64,000 nt of DNA, taken from NCBI GenBank assembly GCA_049841135.1, contig JASGHK010000004.1, forward strand, positions 1,426,001-1,490,000. The letters are read 5' to 3'. This document shows, in pieces, positions 54,554-64,000 of this stretch (the first letter of the stretch is position 1; each line of letters starts with the position of its first letter). The notes beneath the pieces are model-generated. The model worked only from the letters and a program-made list of their open reading frames with translations, was not told the DNA's origin and made no database searches. The translations under genes and the position numbers were made by a program. This stretch comes from JACRCT01 sp049841135 (lineage in GTDB: Bacteria; Myxococcota; Myxococcia; Myxococcales; UBA5297).

Positions 54554-56578
54554 CCCGCCTTCGCGCAGGGAGCGTTCCGCTCCAACCTGCTGCGGCGGCA
54601 CTGCTCCGCCAGGGCTCTTACCTCTGCTTTTGCCTCTGCCTCTGCCTCTGCCTCTGCCTCTGTCTCTGTCTGCCCGCTCGTGCTCTCGCCGCGGCCTCGG
54701 TGCAGCTGCCCGGCGACCGAGCGATCGTGCTGGGGGAGACCGGCTCCGTCGTCCTCACGCTGAAGGTCGACGAAGCCGAAGAGGATCAGGAGCGGCCGCT
54801 CCGGCTGGCGGCGAACGTCGGCAGCTTCGGGGAGGTCACCCGCGAGGGTCCGGGGACCTACCACGTGGTCTACGTGCCGCCGACCACGCGGTTTCCTCAA
54901 GTCGCGCTGATCGCCGTCTGGAAGGAGACCGGCCCCGAGGCCCCCATCGACTTCGTCCGGGTACCGCTCCACGGCAGGACGAAGCTCCCGCTGGGCGCGC
55001 CCAAGGGGACCGAGCTGAAGGTCCGCGTGGGCTCCGCCGAGTTCGGCCCGGTGGTCGCCGAGGGCCGCTCCACCGAGATCACCCTGGCCGTGCCGCCCGG
55101 CGTGCGCGAGGCGACCGTCGTCGCGCGCAGCCCGGCGGGAGCGGTCTCGACGCGCACGGTGGCCATCGCCACGCCGCCCTACGACCGGCTCACCGCGGCG
55201 CTGACGCCGCACGCCCTGGCGCCCGGCGGGCGGGGCTGGGCGAGGCTTGAGGTCTACTACGACGCCGAAGGGCGGGAGCCGCCGCCGCCCTCCGAGATCA
55301 AGGTCCTGGCGACCTCGGGGACCGTGTCGCTGATGGGCACCGACCAGGGCCGCTACACCTACCGCTACCAACCGTCGCCGCCCTCCGGGGCGACGGGCGT
55401 GGACTTCAACGTCCTCGTCGCCGGCGACAGCGCGGCGACCGCCCGCACCCGGCTCTCGCTGGGGCTCCCCCCGCCCGCCCGGCTGGTGCTCCGGCCCCCC
55501 ACCGAGCCCATGGCCTGCGACGGGGAGGCGCGGGCCCCGGTGGAGCTTTGCGTGCTGGACGCCGAGGGCCTGGGGTTGCCCGGGCTTTCGCCCAAGGTCT
55601 CTCGGGACGGCACCCCGATGGAGGTGCGCGACGCCGGCGCCGGCCGTTACCTGGCGATGTTCACCGCCCCGGCGCTCTATCCCCCCGGGGGCCTGGTGCA
55701 CTTCGAAGCCTCGGTGGGCACGGGCACCGGGCCGCCGCTGACGACGGCCGCGAACTACCAGCTGCAGCCCGCGCCGCGCGCCGCCTGGGCGAAGCTCGAG
55801 GTCTTCCCTGCGCCGGTGCCCGCCGACGGGCACAGCGCGGCCGAGGTGACGCTCCTCGTGCGCGACAGCGCCGGCAAGCCGGCGCGGAGCCAGCAATTCA
55901 TCGCCGTGGCGAGCGCCGGCTCGCTCGGCGAGCTGAGGGAGGTCGAGCCCGGGCGCTACGTGGCCCGCTACACGCCCCCCTCGCTGCTGCCCGAGAGCGA
56001 GGCGACGCTCAAGGTGGTGGACGCGGCCGGGGAGTTCGAGCACCGCGGCGTCATCCCCCTGCGCGAGCCGGTCGGGCACCTCCTCGTCGGGGCGCGGGCC
56101 GGCTTCTTCTACGACTTCGCGCACCAGTACGGGCCTCGCGGCGGGCTCGACGTCTGGGCGCCACTGCGCCTGGGAGCCTTCGACTTCGGAGTGGGGCTCT
56201 CGGCGACCTACGGCCAGCTGCGGCAGACGGTGACCGGCACCGGGACCGGGACCGAGCTTCTCGAGCGAGTCGGTCGCGCACTTCGTCCCTTTCGCGCTGC
56301 GTGCCGGGGTCGAAGTCTATTCGGGGCGGCGGCTGGCGGTGACGCTGGGCGCCGGCGGGCTGCTGGTGTACGCGCAGCTGACGACGTCGCTGACCCTGGA
56401 AAAGGTCCAGACCTGGGCGGGAGGAGCCTTCGGGTTCGCCTCGCTCTCCTACACCGCGGGCCCCGGCCAGCTCTTCGTCGACTTGAGCTACTCCTTTGCG
56501 CCGGTGCGCACCGCCGACTACCACCTGGAGGCCGGCGGCGCAGGCCTCGAGCTCGGCTACCGCTTCGGAGTGCTGTGA
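54550..56578 (+). CDS. Ig-repeat protein with C-terminal barrel-like domain (one frame break)
   Basis: About 675 residues from GTG 54550, which overlaps the kinase stop. The signal-peptide core is an unusual Cys-Leu alternation from a hexamer repeat. At least four Ig-like modules each end in a Gly-x-Tyr phrase (GTYHVVYVPP, GRYTYRYQP, GRYLAMFTAP, GRYVARYTPP), as in filamin-type or Big_1 domains. The last 170 residues are strands of an outer-membrane barrel type (VGARAGFFYDFAHQYGP to ELGYRFGVL). The frame changes at 56258-56259 (GAGCTTCTC for GAGCTCTC). Likely a surface or translocation component. Confidence 0.75.
54621..54672 (+). repeat. Hexanucleotide tandem repeat coding the signal-peptide core
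   Basis: CTCTGC-type hexamers run through this stretch with a few T substitutions, encoding alternating Cys and Leu residues. The units keep the frame, so slippage would lengthen or shorten the hydrophobic core. Confidence 0.85.
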
Positions 56579-57918
56579 TGCGCCTCTCCGCCGTGCTCCT
56601 GCCGCTGGCGATTGCGCTGGGCTGCGGCGGGCGGCCCCGCGAAGGGCTGAAGCTGGAGAGCATGCGCCCGGACCTGGGGGCGACCGGAGCCCGGGTGGAG
56701 GTCGAGGCCTACGGGCGCTTCGTCCCGCTGGTCCGCACCGACTTCGCCGACCCCGGCCGGAGCACCCTCGACCTGACCTTCACCGGCGAATTGCTGCCGA
56801 CCGCAGGGGGTGCCCCCATCGCCCTGGAGCACCTCTTCTGGGACGCGGGACACCTGGACGGCACCGTCCCCGCCACTCTCCCCCTGGGGACCTACGACCT
56901 GCGCATCGTCGGCCCAGACGGGGCCGAGGCGATCCTTCCCAGCGCCTACCGGGCCGTGACCAGCGCCGAGAGCGTGGCGAGCCTGCACTTCGACGCGGTG
57001 GAGGCGCAGCGGGTGGGCCAGCCGTTCGTCCTGCACGTGACTGCGCTCAATGCGGTGGGCCGCGTGGTCGACACCTTCGACGGGGAAGCGACGCTGGGCG
57101 ACCTCGCCGGGGCTTCCACCTCGGTCGTCTTCGAGCGCGGACGGCTGCAGACCGAGTGGGTGGTCCGCGAAGCCTGGCCAGCGGACGTGCTCTGGATAGA
57201 GGACCGGCTCGGGCACCGCGGCGAATCGGAGCCCTTCGACGTGCTCCGAGGGCTCCCGGTGGCCTTGGGGCTCACCCCCGAGCTGCCCGCCGCGATCCAG
57301 GCCGGGGCCTGTGCGGGGCCCTTCACGGTGTCCCTGCTCGACTCCTACGGCTCGCCTCCCGACCTGCTCGGCTCGGAGTCGGTGGACCTGTGGTCCAACC
57401 CCTCGGGCCCCTCCTTCTCCACCGATGCCGCCTGCACCTCGCGGGCAGGACGACTGGCGCTCGACGCCACGACCGGTGCGGCCCGGTTCTTCATCACCGC
57501 CACGGCGGCAGGGGCGTGGGCCCTGGGGCTCTCCACAGCCTCGGCCCCCTCGCTCACGCGCACCGTGGAGGTCGTCGCCGCCCCCGCCCACCACCTCGCC
57601 GTCACCGGCGCTGCGCCGCTGCCCGGAGTCGGCCAGTGCTCCCCCGCCCACGTCGAGCTGCTCGATCCGTTTGGCAACCCGGCCGTCGCCCAGGTGGCGT
57701 TGCCCGTCGAAGTCCGAGTCACCCCTCCCGACGGCTTGGCGACCTTCTCCGATCCCCAATGTGCGCAGCCGCTCGGTGCGCTCGTGCTGGCCTACGGCGA
57801 GCAGCGCCTCTCCTTCGCGTTCCGGGCGGATGCCCCGGGACGATACGAGCTGTCCCTGACTGCACCGGCCGCCGCCATCCAACCGGCCTCGCTGGGCCTG
57901 AAGGTCGAAGCCCCCTAA
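56578..57918 (+). CDS. Lipoprotein with two Cys-paired Ig-like cassettes
   Basis: A 446-residue lipoprotein whose ATG overlaps the preceding stop by one base (TGATG). The signal peptide ends IALGC. An IPT/TIG-like domain is followed by a linker domain and two copies of a cassette: AGAC-SLLDSYGSPPDLLG-STDAAC and GVGQC-ELLDPFGNPAVAQ-SDPQC, each with one Cys early and one late, presumably disulfide-bonded. The same cassette is repeated six times in the next gene. Co-translation with the barrel protein suggests a surface complex. No known family name fits the cassette. Confidence 0.8.
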   Translation: MRLSAVLLPLAIALGCGGRPREGLKLESMRPDLGATGARVEVEAYGRFVPLVRTDFADPGRSTLDLTFTGELLPTAGGAPIALEHLFWDAGHLDGTVPATLPLGTYDLRIVGPDGAEAILPSAYRAVTSAESVASLHFDAVEAQRVGQPFVLHVTALNAVGRVVDTFDGEATLGDLAGASTSVVFERGRLQTEWVVREAWPADVLWIEDRLGHRGESEPFDVLRGLPVALGLTPELPAAIQAGACAGPFTVSLLDSYGSPPDLLGSESVDLWSNPSGPSFSTDAACTSRAGRLALDATTGAARFFITATAAGAWALGLSTASAPSLTRTVEVVAAPAHHLAVTGAAPLPGVGQCSPAHVELLDPFGNPAVAQVALPVEVRVTPPDGLATFSDPQCAQPLGALVLAYGEQRLSFAFRADAPGRYELSLTAPAAAIQPASLGLKVEAP

Positions 57919-57940
57919 CTCCACCTCCGGGAGCCTGACC

Positions 57941-60900
57941 ATGTCCTCGAGACTCGTCTGTCGCGCGCTCGCGCCGTCGGTCCTGGTGGCCGCGCTGGGG
58001 CTCGGGTGCGTCGACTCCGACCGGTCGGGCCCCGTCCCCGAAGAGGTCGAGCCGAGGTCGGTCATCGAAGGCAAGGCCGTGCAGATCACCATTCGCGGCG
58101 AGCGGTTCGTGCAGCGCGTGGAGACCGACTTCGGCAGCCCGGCCTTGAGTGAGCTCGACGACGCCTACGCGGCCCGGCTCGGCGAGGTCCCGCTACGCGA
58201 CGTGGAGCGCGTCAGCGACACCGAGCTGCGCGCGACCGTGCCTGCCGGCATGACCGCCGGCTGCTATCCGCTGGAGGTGACCGATCCCTGGGGGGGCCAG
58301 GGGACGCTGCCGGAGGCCTTCACGATCCTCCCGTTGGGACACCTCGACCCCGACGAGGTCGACCGACTTCGCGTCCTCGCGTCCGGACCGCAGGTGGCAG
58401 GCCAGCCCTTCGCCGTCCAGATCGTCGCCGTCGACCCGGCGGGGACCGAGGATTTCGCCTACAGCGCGACGCTGACCCTGTCCGACGTCACCGGGACGCT
58501 GACGCCCGCGCTCGTCCCGCTGGTCCATGGCCGCTGGTCCGGCCTGGTCGAGGTCCGTGCCTCGGCCGCCGAAGAGGTCCTCTCGGCCCAGGATGCCGCA
58601 GGCCATCAGGGGCGCTCCGACCCCTTCCCGGTCGAGCCCCGCCCTGCCACCGCGCTGTGCTTCGCCACGCCAGCACGCAGGCTGGTCGCCGGGAGCTGCT
58701 CCGCCGCCCTCGTGGTCCAGACCTGCGACGACCTCGGCCAGGCCGCGGACCCACCGCAGTGGGCCTTGCCCCTCCAGCTCACGCTCGACCCGCCCGGCGC
58801 CGCGACGACCTTCCTGGCGGCGGACTGTGAGGAGGACGCGGCGGCGCCCATCGAACTGGGTGCCAGCGGCTCGGTCTCCATCCACCTCCGCTCGCCCTGG
58901 GCGGGCACGCTCCAGCTCGAGGCTCGCGCGACCGGCCTGCGGCCCGCCTCCCAGCGGGTGGAGGTCGTTCCCGGTTCGTTCGCCGCCCTGACGGTGATCA
59001 GCCGCGGTCAGTCCCTGCTCGTCAGCCGCTGCTCGCAGGAGGTCGTGGCCGAGCTGGAGGACGCTTTGGGCAATGCGGTCACGCTGCCCACGGCGGTCTC
59101 GCTGCTGCTCGATTCTGGGCCGTCAGGCCTTCGCTACTTCTCCGACCCGGCCTGTCAGCTCGAGACGTCGGAGGTCGAAGTGGCCTCCGGCCAGTCGCAG
59201 GTGGGGCTCTGGTTCTCCGGCAACGTCTCGGGCCAGGCGCCGCTGCGCATCTCGGGACCGGGCGTGCCGGATGCCGTGCAGGTCGAGACGCTGCTGCCCG
59301 AGGCTCCAGAGGCGCTCGTCTTCGTGACGCCTCCTGCCACGACCACGGCCGGCACCTGCTCGAACGAGGTGCGGGTCCAGGTCCAGGACCGCTTCGGCAA
59401 CCCCTCGCCGGTGCCGTCCGAACGCCCGCTCAAGGTGTCGGCCGCGCCGAGCGAGGAGGTCCGCCTCTTCGGAGACCTGGGGTGTTCCAGCCCGCTCGGT
59501 GCGCCCTCCCTCTCCCCCGGCACGGCGGAGGCAGGCCTCTTCTTTGCCGCCGACCGGAGCGGTCCGCTGCTCCTCTCGGTCGCGGCGGTCGGGGTCACCA
59601 GCGCCTCGCAGATCGAGACCGTCCTGCCGGCGCCTCCCCGAGCGCTGGCCTTCGTCAACGACCCCGTCGTCATCAAGGCCGGCGGCTGCATCCCCGCCAT
59701 CCTCGAGAGCCGCGATCCGCTCGGCAATCCCTCGCCCGTCGACACCCTGGTGCCCATCTCGCTGGCCGCCTCCGCTCCCGGCACGGCGTTCTTCTCCGAC
59801 GCCGCCTGCACCTCCGCCGTGGCCGGCGCCCGCTTCGACCCTGGCTCGAGCCGATCCGGTTTCTTCGCACAGGCGACCGTGGCTGGTCCGCTCGTGCTGC
59901 TGGCGACGGTGGGCGGCTGGGTCCCGGCGAGCCAGACCGAGACCGTCGAGCCGGAGGCGCCGGCGCGGGTCGTCGTGGCCTCCGCCGCGCAGAACCTCTT
60001 GGTCGGGGGCTGCTCGGCGCCGGTGCTGGCGCAGATCAAGGACCGCTTCGGGAACCTCTCGCCGCTCTCGCCGGCTTCGCCGTTCAAGCTGGCGGCGACG
60101 CCCGCGGCCGGGCTCACGTTCTTCGCCGACTCGCAGTGCTCCACTGAGCTCACCGGCCCCCTCCCTGTCGGGCCTTCGGGCGACCAGGCGAGCTTCCACT
60201 TCCTCTCCACCCGCGCCGGCGCGGTGTCGGTCACCGTGTCGCTCGCGGAGCTGATCCCGGCGTCGCAGTGCCAGACTCTCGTCGCCGCCCCCCCCGACCA
60301 CCTGGCCCTGCTGACCGACGCGCAGACGGTGACCGCGGGGGCGTGCTCTGCGCCCGTCGAGGTCGAGAGCCGCGACGCCTTCGGCAATCCGTCCCCGGCG
60401 GTCGCCGACACGCTCCTCCACCTCGAGTCCGCGCCCGTCGACCGGCTGGGCCTCTTCGCCGACGCCTCCTGTGCGGTGCGGGCGACGGAGCGCGTGCTCG
60501 CCGCCGGGTCCTCGCGGCTGCGCTTCTACTTCAAGAGCACCCTCGCCGGTGCCGCCGCGGTCCACCTCGCTGCGCCCCCCTGGCCGGAGACGAACCAGCT
60601 CGAGGTCATCGCTCCGGGCCCCACCAGCGCGTTCCGAATCGCCCCCCTCCCGTCCCCGCTGCTGTTCGACGCCGCCTTTCCGGTGACGGCCCGCGCGGTC
60701 GACGCCTTCGGCAACACGACGCCCGGCTTCGCCGGCCAGGCTTCGCTCTCCATCCTTCCCTCCGTGCCGCTGACCTGTGTCTCCTCCTGCAGCGCGCCGC
60801 TGACCACCGAGGCCTTCTCCAACGGCGTCTGGGCGGGGGCGCTGGCGGTTTCCAGCCCTGGGGGCCGGAGCGAGGTCCTGACGCTCTCCTCAGGCCCGGT

Positions 60901-62218
60901 GACCGGCGTCTCCAACCCGTTCGACGTGCTGGCGCCCGAGGCTCCGCCGCAGGCATCCTTCTCGGCCACGCCCGTCGTCGCCGTCGTCGGCGCGCCGGTC
61001 TCGTTCGACGCTGCGGCCTCACGGGACGGCCAGACCCCCGCCTCGGAGCTCGAGGTGAGCTGGGACTTCGAGGGCTCGGCCAGCCCGCCTCCGTGGACGG
61101 CATGGAGCACCGCGAAGCAGTCGACGTACACCTTCGCCGAACCCGGCGCCCATGCCGTCCGCCTCGCGGTGCGCGACCTGGCCGGGACTTTGGGCTACAC
61201 GAGCCGGCTCGTCCGCGTCGTCGCCGCCGGGAGCACCGACGTCTGTACCATCTCCACCACCGACGTGGACCTGGACGACGGCGCCAGCAGCTGCGCGGGG
61301 CCGTTCGGCACCGATGGGAAGCTCTCGCTCAAGGAGGCCCTGAAGATCGCCAACACCTCGGCGGCGACGGAGATCATCACCTTCTCGGAGCCGATGACCC
61401 TCACGCAGAACTCCACCTACGCCTTGACCAAGCCCGTCGAGCTCTACGCCCCGGCGGGCACGGTTTTCCAGCACGTGAACCTGCTCATCAAGGCCAGCAC
61501 GATCCTCTCGGGTCTGGAGGTGACCGGGCTGCAGGCGATGCTCCGGGTCGATTCCGAGGCGAGCCTCACCGTGGTCGACTCCTACCTCCACGACGGCCAG
61601 GGCATAAGGGCCTCGGGCACGGTCGTTCTCGAGCGCGCCCGCCTGGAGAACTGCTCCGCAGCCTGCGTACGCGTCGACGGCGACGCCAACGCCGAGCTGA
61701 CGGTGCGCGACAGCGAGATCCGAGACGCCAGCGTCGGGATCCACCTCAAGCAGTGCTCTCGCCAGACCCCGGTGCTGGACCTGCAGTCCACCGTGCTCTC
61801 CGGGCTGGACACCGCCGTCTGGGCGGAGGCCGCCTGCGCCAGCCCGGCGCTGCTGCGCAACAACACCTTCTTCGACGCCTTGACCGCCGTCTCCCTCGAC
61901 GCGGGCACGGGCCACGTGCTGCGCAACAACGTCTTCGCGGAGATCGCTTCGAAGGCGCTGGTGGTCAACACCGCTCAGTTCGCCGCCCGCGACTTCCACG
62001 TCCTCTTCGCCAACGGCGACGACGCCGCGCTCGCGGGCGACCCGAGAACGCTGCGCGCCGAGCCGCTCTTCGTCGACGCGGCCCGCGGCGACCTCCGGCT
62101 CCAAGCGGCCAGCCCGTGCCGCGACACCGCGTTCGACGACGGCCTCGACCTCAACGGCCTCGCGCCGGGCCTGTGGTTCGGCGCGGCTCCCGACCGCGGC
62201 GGTCGCGAGAGCTGGTGA
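57941..62218 (+). CDS. Giant lipoprotein: IPT, six Cys-paired Ig cassettes, PKD, beta-helix
   Basis: A 1,425-residue exported protein. The signal ends ALGLGC. An IPT/TIG domain (25-130) is followed by about 100-residue cassettes at roughly 235-930, six with an early Cys (AGSC, VSRC, AGTC, AGGC, VGGC, AGAC) and a late Cys (ADC, DPAC, DLGC, DAAC, DSQC, DASC), most carrying an FGNPSPV-like centre, and a seventh without Cys. A PKD domain follows (VSWDFEGSASP, then AVRLAVRDLAG), and the last 330 residues form a right-handed beta-helix ending in a choice-of-anchor-like DLNGLAPG region. Likely adhesin or matrix protein. Confidence 0.85.
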   Translation: MSSRLVCRALAPSVLVAALGLGCVDSDRSGPVPEEVEPRSVIEGKAVQITIRGERFVQRVETDFGSPALSELDDAYAARLGEVPLRDVERVSDTELRATVPAGMTAGCYPLEVTDPWGGQGTLPEAFTILPLGHLDPDEVDRLRVLASGPQVAGQPFAVQIVAVDPAGTEDFAYSATLTLSDVTGTLTPALVPLVHGRWSGLVEVRASAAEEVLSAQDAAGHQGRSDPFPVEPRPATALCFATPARRLVAGSCSAALVVQTCDDLGQAADPPQWALPLQLTLDPPGAATTFLAADCEEDAAAPIELGASGSVSIHLRSPWAGTLQLEARATGLRPASQRVEVVPGSFAALTVISRGQSLLVSRCSQEVVAELEDALGNAVTLPTAVSLLLDSGPSGLRYFSDPACQLETSEVEVASGQSQVGLWFSGNVSGQAPLRISGPGVPDAVQVETLLPEAPEALVFVTPPATTTAGTCSNEVRVQVQDRFGNPSPVPSERPLKVSAAPSEEVRLFGDLGCSSPLGAPSLSPGTAEAGLFFAADRSGPLLLSVAAVGVTSASQIETVLPAPPRALAFVNDPVVIKAGGCIPAILESRDPLGNPSPVDTLVPISLAASAPGTAFFSDAACTSAVAGARFDPGSSRSGFFAQATVAGPLVLLATVGGWVPASQTETVEPEAPARVVVASAAQNLLVGGCSAPVLAQIKDRFGNLSPLSPASPFKLAATPAAGLTFFADSQCSTELTGPLPVGPSGDQASFHFLSTRAGAVSVTVSLAELIPASQCQTLVAAPPDHLALLTDAQTVTAGACSAPVEVESRDAFGNPSPAVADTLLHLESAPVDRLGLFADASCAVRATERVLAAGSSRLRFYFKSTLAGAAAVHLAAPPWPETNQLEVIAPGPTSAFRIAPLPSPLLFDAAFPVTARAVDAFGNTTPGFAGQASLSILPSVPLTCVSSCSAPLTTEAFSNGVWAGALAVSSPGGRSEVLTLSSGPVTGVSNPFDVLAPEAPPQASFSATPVVAVVGAPVSFDAAASRDGQTPASELEVSWDFEGSASPPPWTAWSTAKQSTYTFAEPGAHAVRLAVRDLAGTLGYTSRLVRVVAAGSTDVCTISTTDVDLDDGASSCAGPFGTDGKLSLKEALKIANTSAATEIITFSEPMTLTQNSTYALTKPVELYAPAGTVFQHVNLLIKASTILSGLEVTGLQAMLRVDSEASLTVVDSYLHDGQGIRASGTVVLERARLENCSAACVRVDGDANAELTVRDSEIRDASVGIHLKQCSRQTPVLDLQSTVLSGLDTAVWAEAACASPALLRNNTFFDALTAVSLDAGTGHVLRNNVFAEIASKALVVNTAQFAARDFHVLFANGDDAALAGDPRTLRAEPLFVDAARGDLRLQAASPCRDTAFDDGLDLNGLAPGLWFGAAPDRGGRESW

Positions 62219-62231
62219 GCGAGGGGGCGAC

Positions 62232-64000
62232 TCAGGGGCTGAGGTGTGCGCCCGTCGCCGTCTGCTCGCGCAGCCGCTGCTCGAGCGAACGGCAACGCTC
62301 TTCGAGGCGGGGCTGTCCGGGCCGCGCCAGGAGCATGGCCTGGCAAGACATCGCGGCGTCCGCCAGGTCACCCGCTTCTTCCGAGGCCCCCGCTTGTCTC
62401 TCGAGCTCGCACGCCAGCGCCTCCAGCCGCTCCAGGACGCGGGGATCGTCCGGACGCAGGTGCCGCGCCGCCAGGAGGTGCTCGAGCGCGCCCTCGGAGC
62501 CATTGCCCAGGATCTCGCCGGCCTGCAGGCGCCCGTCGGCCAGCTCCAGCTCGCGCTCGACCGCACGGCTCGCCGTCCAGCGGATGGTTCCGGCGCCGCC
62601 CAGCGCGGCCAGTACGGCCACCAGCGCCGCCGCGATGCCCCAGGCCGCCCGCGGGTGGCGCGCCGCCTCGAGCCTCAGCCGGCTGACGGCGATCCTCCGG
62701 CGGATTCTCCGACAGGTGCCCGCGGCGCGAAGGCGCGCGTCCCGAGACGGTTTGGGGCAGTGCGCGCCGCGCGTCGGCGGCCATTTCGTAGATGCGGCGT
62801 CGCTCCTTGGCGAGCGGTTCCGAGAACACCGTCTTCATCACCTGCTCGAGGTCGCAAGGGTGCAGGTCGGCCTGGACTCGCTCGAGCAGCGTGCGCAGCT
62901 CGCGTGCGCTGCGCAGCCTGGACTCGCTAGGCGCGGTGGCGGCCTGCAGGATCTGCTCGAGCCGCAGCCGCACCGGCGGCTCTCCCGCGGAGGGGAACGG
63001 CCAGGGCTCGTCGATGGCGAGCGGGCCCGGTTCGTGGCGCTGGCGCAGGGTGAGCATCTCGTAGAGCAGCACGCCCAGCGAGTGGATGTCCCAGCCCGGC
63101 TCGGGGACCCCGCCGCACGCCTGCTCGGCGCAGATGTAGTTGCTCTTGCCCACGACCAGGCCCAGGGTCTCCAGGACGCTGGCGGAGGCGACGCCGAAGT
63201 CGACGAGCTTGACCTCGCCCCGCTCCGAGACGAGGACGTTGTTGGCGCTGACGTCGCGGTGGACCAGGTTCAGCGGGCGGCCATCGAGGTCGCGCTTGTC
63301 GTGCAGGTACTCGAGCACCTCGGAGAGCGCACAGGCGATCTTGAGGGCGAGCGCCGGCGAGCTGGGGCGAGCGTGCGCGCGCAGGGCCCGGAGCAGCTCC
63401 GAGACCGTGCGCCCGTGCACGAACTCCATGGCGAGGAAGGCGCGCCCCTCGGCCTCGCCGAAGTCGAAGACCTGGACGAGGTTGGGGTGGCGCAGCGTGA
63501 CGCTGAGCTTGGCCTCCTGGAGGAACAGCGCGCCGAACTCGGTCTGAGGCCCGAACTCGGGCAGGACGATTCTTGAGGGCGACGAGCTTCTCGAGCCCGT
63601 CGCCGAAGGCGGTCCGGGCGAGGTAGACCTCCGCCATGCCCCCCACGCCGAGCCGGCGCAGCAGCTGGTAGTTGCCGACGAGGTCGAGCGGCTTGAGTCC
63701 CCCGGCCCACGGGGCCTCTCGGGTCTCCGGAGGCGTGCTGGGGTTGGACGGTCTGCCGCTCTTGCGCTCGAGCCGGGTGGCGGGCGTGGGCGCCTCCTCC
63801 GTCTCCTCCGTGGCGGACTCGACCTCCAGGGGGGGATCGGACTCGGTCGGCTCCGCGGACGCCTGCTCGGCGGTCTCGAACGGGAACTGGAGGCTGTCCG
63901 CGTCCAGCGAGAGGACCCGCAGCGTGCACTGGCCGTCGTCGCTCGGCGTCTCGGAGGGGGCGACCTGGGCCCTGCCCGCGATTCGGGTGCCATCGGGGAG
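62232..64000 (-). CDS. PilZ-type Ser/Thr kinase, N-terminus cut by window edge (two frame breaks)
   Basis: About 588 residues are visible. An LPDGTRIAGRAQV phrase at the edge resembles the end of a PilZ-like domain; an acidic Pro/Thr linker follows. The kinase has LGVGGMAEVYLA, an ATP Lys in VALK, HRDVSANNV, DFG, and AEQ near the activation end, all in the active pattern, then a membrane helix near the C-terminus and a helical tail. Frames change at 63570-63571 and 62705-62706, both GATTC on the plus strand for GATC. It is a paralog of the kinase at 52717 and converges on the giant lipoprotein gene, 13 bases apart. Confidence 0.82.

Overview
The window is about 70% GC, densely coded and bacterial. 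The gene content points to Myxococcota (former Deltaproteobacteria): several Hanks-type Ser/Thr kinases with TPR tails or PilZ-like heads, twin FHA-domain proteins, many Cys-anchored lipoproteins with Ig-like, thrombospondin-type-3 or beta-helix domains, and a versatile respiratory gene set. No rRNA, tRNA, CRISPR, insertion sequence or phage gene was seen. Two genes run off the window edges: an amidase on the left and a kinase on the right.

Layout. 0-9.7 kb: amidase, NahK-like sugar kinase, murI, a TSP3 lipoprotein, a tolQ-tolR-tonB/tolA operon, an Lgt-like protein with a barrel-like tail, and a probable outer-membrane barrel protein. 9.4-24.3 kb: a GH141-like beta-helix lipoprotein coupled to a small acidic protein, a zinc-ribbon/TPR protein, sthA, a kinase-TPR protein, a molybdopterin oxidoreductase, a tautomerase, a hotdog protein, a GT-C glycosyltransferase with TPR tail, and a PilZ-like/degenerate J-domain protein. 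24.3-32 kb: a zinc-finger membrane protein, the FHA twins and an SbsA-Ig lipoprotein. 32-36 kb: zinc-ribbon protein, membrane thioredoxin, ArsM-like methyltransferase and a class V aminotransferase.

36-45.3 kb is the respiratory core. A Rieske protein overlaps a gene that fuses cytochrome b to a roughly 12-heme cytochrome c. Convergent to it lies an apparent sulfur-respiration operon: ArsR regulator, molybdopterin catalytic subunit, FeS subunit, NrfD anchor, two YeeE/YedE transporter halves, and a degenerate rhodanese carrying CXXCH. 45.3-52.5 kb: radical SAM/SPASM enzyme, thioredoxin, a sigma2-zinc-finger fusion, a methyltransferase, an ECF sigma factor with zinc-finger tail, CcdA-thioredoxin, a lone Flp pilin with a strong terminator, and a FecR-type lipoprotein. 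52.7-64 kb: a PilZ-kinase overlaps an Ig-repeat/barrel protein, which overlaps an Ig lipoprotein, followed by a 1,425-residue lipoprotein with six Cys-paired Ig cassettes, PKD and beta-helix. A second PilZ-type kinase faces this operon.

Eleven frame breaks occur in ten otherwise intact genes. All are consistent with one extra base, and nearly all lie at or beside GATC or GAGCTC. They look like sequencing or assembly indels and were bridged in the annotation.
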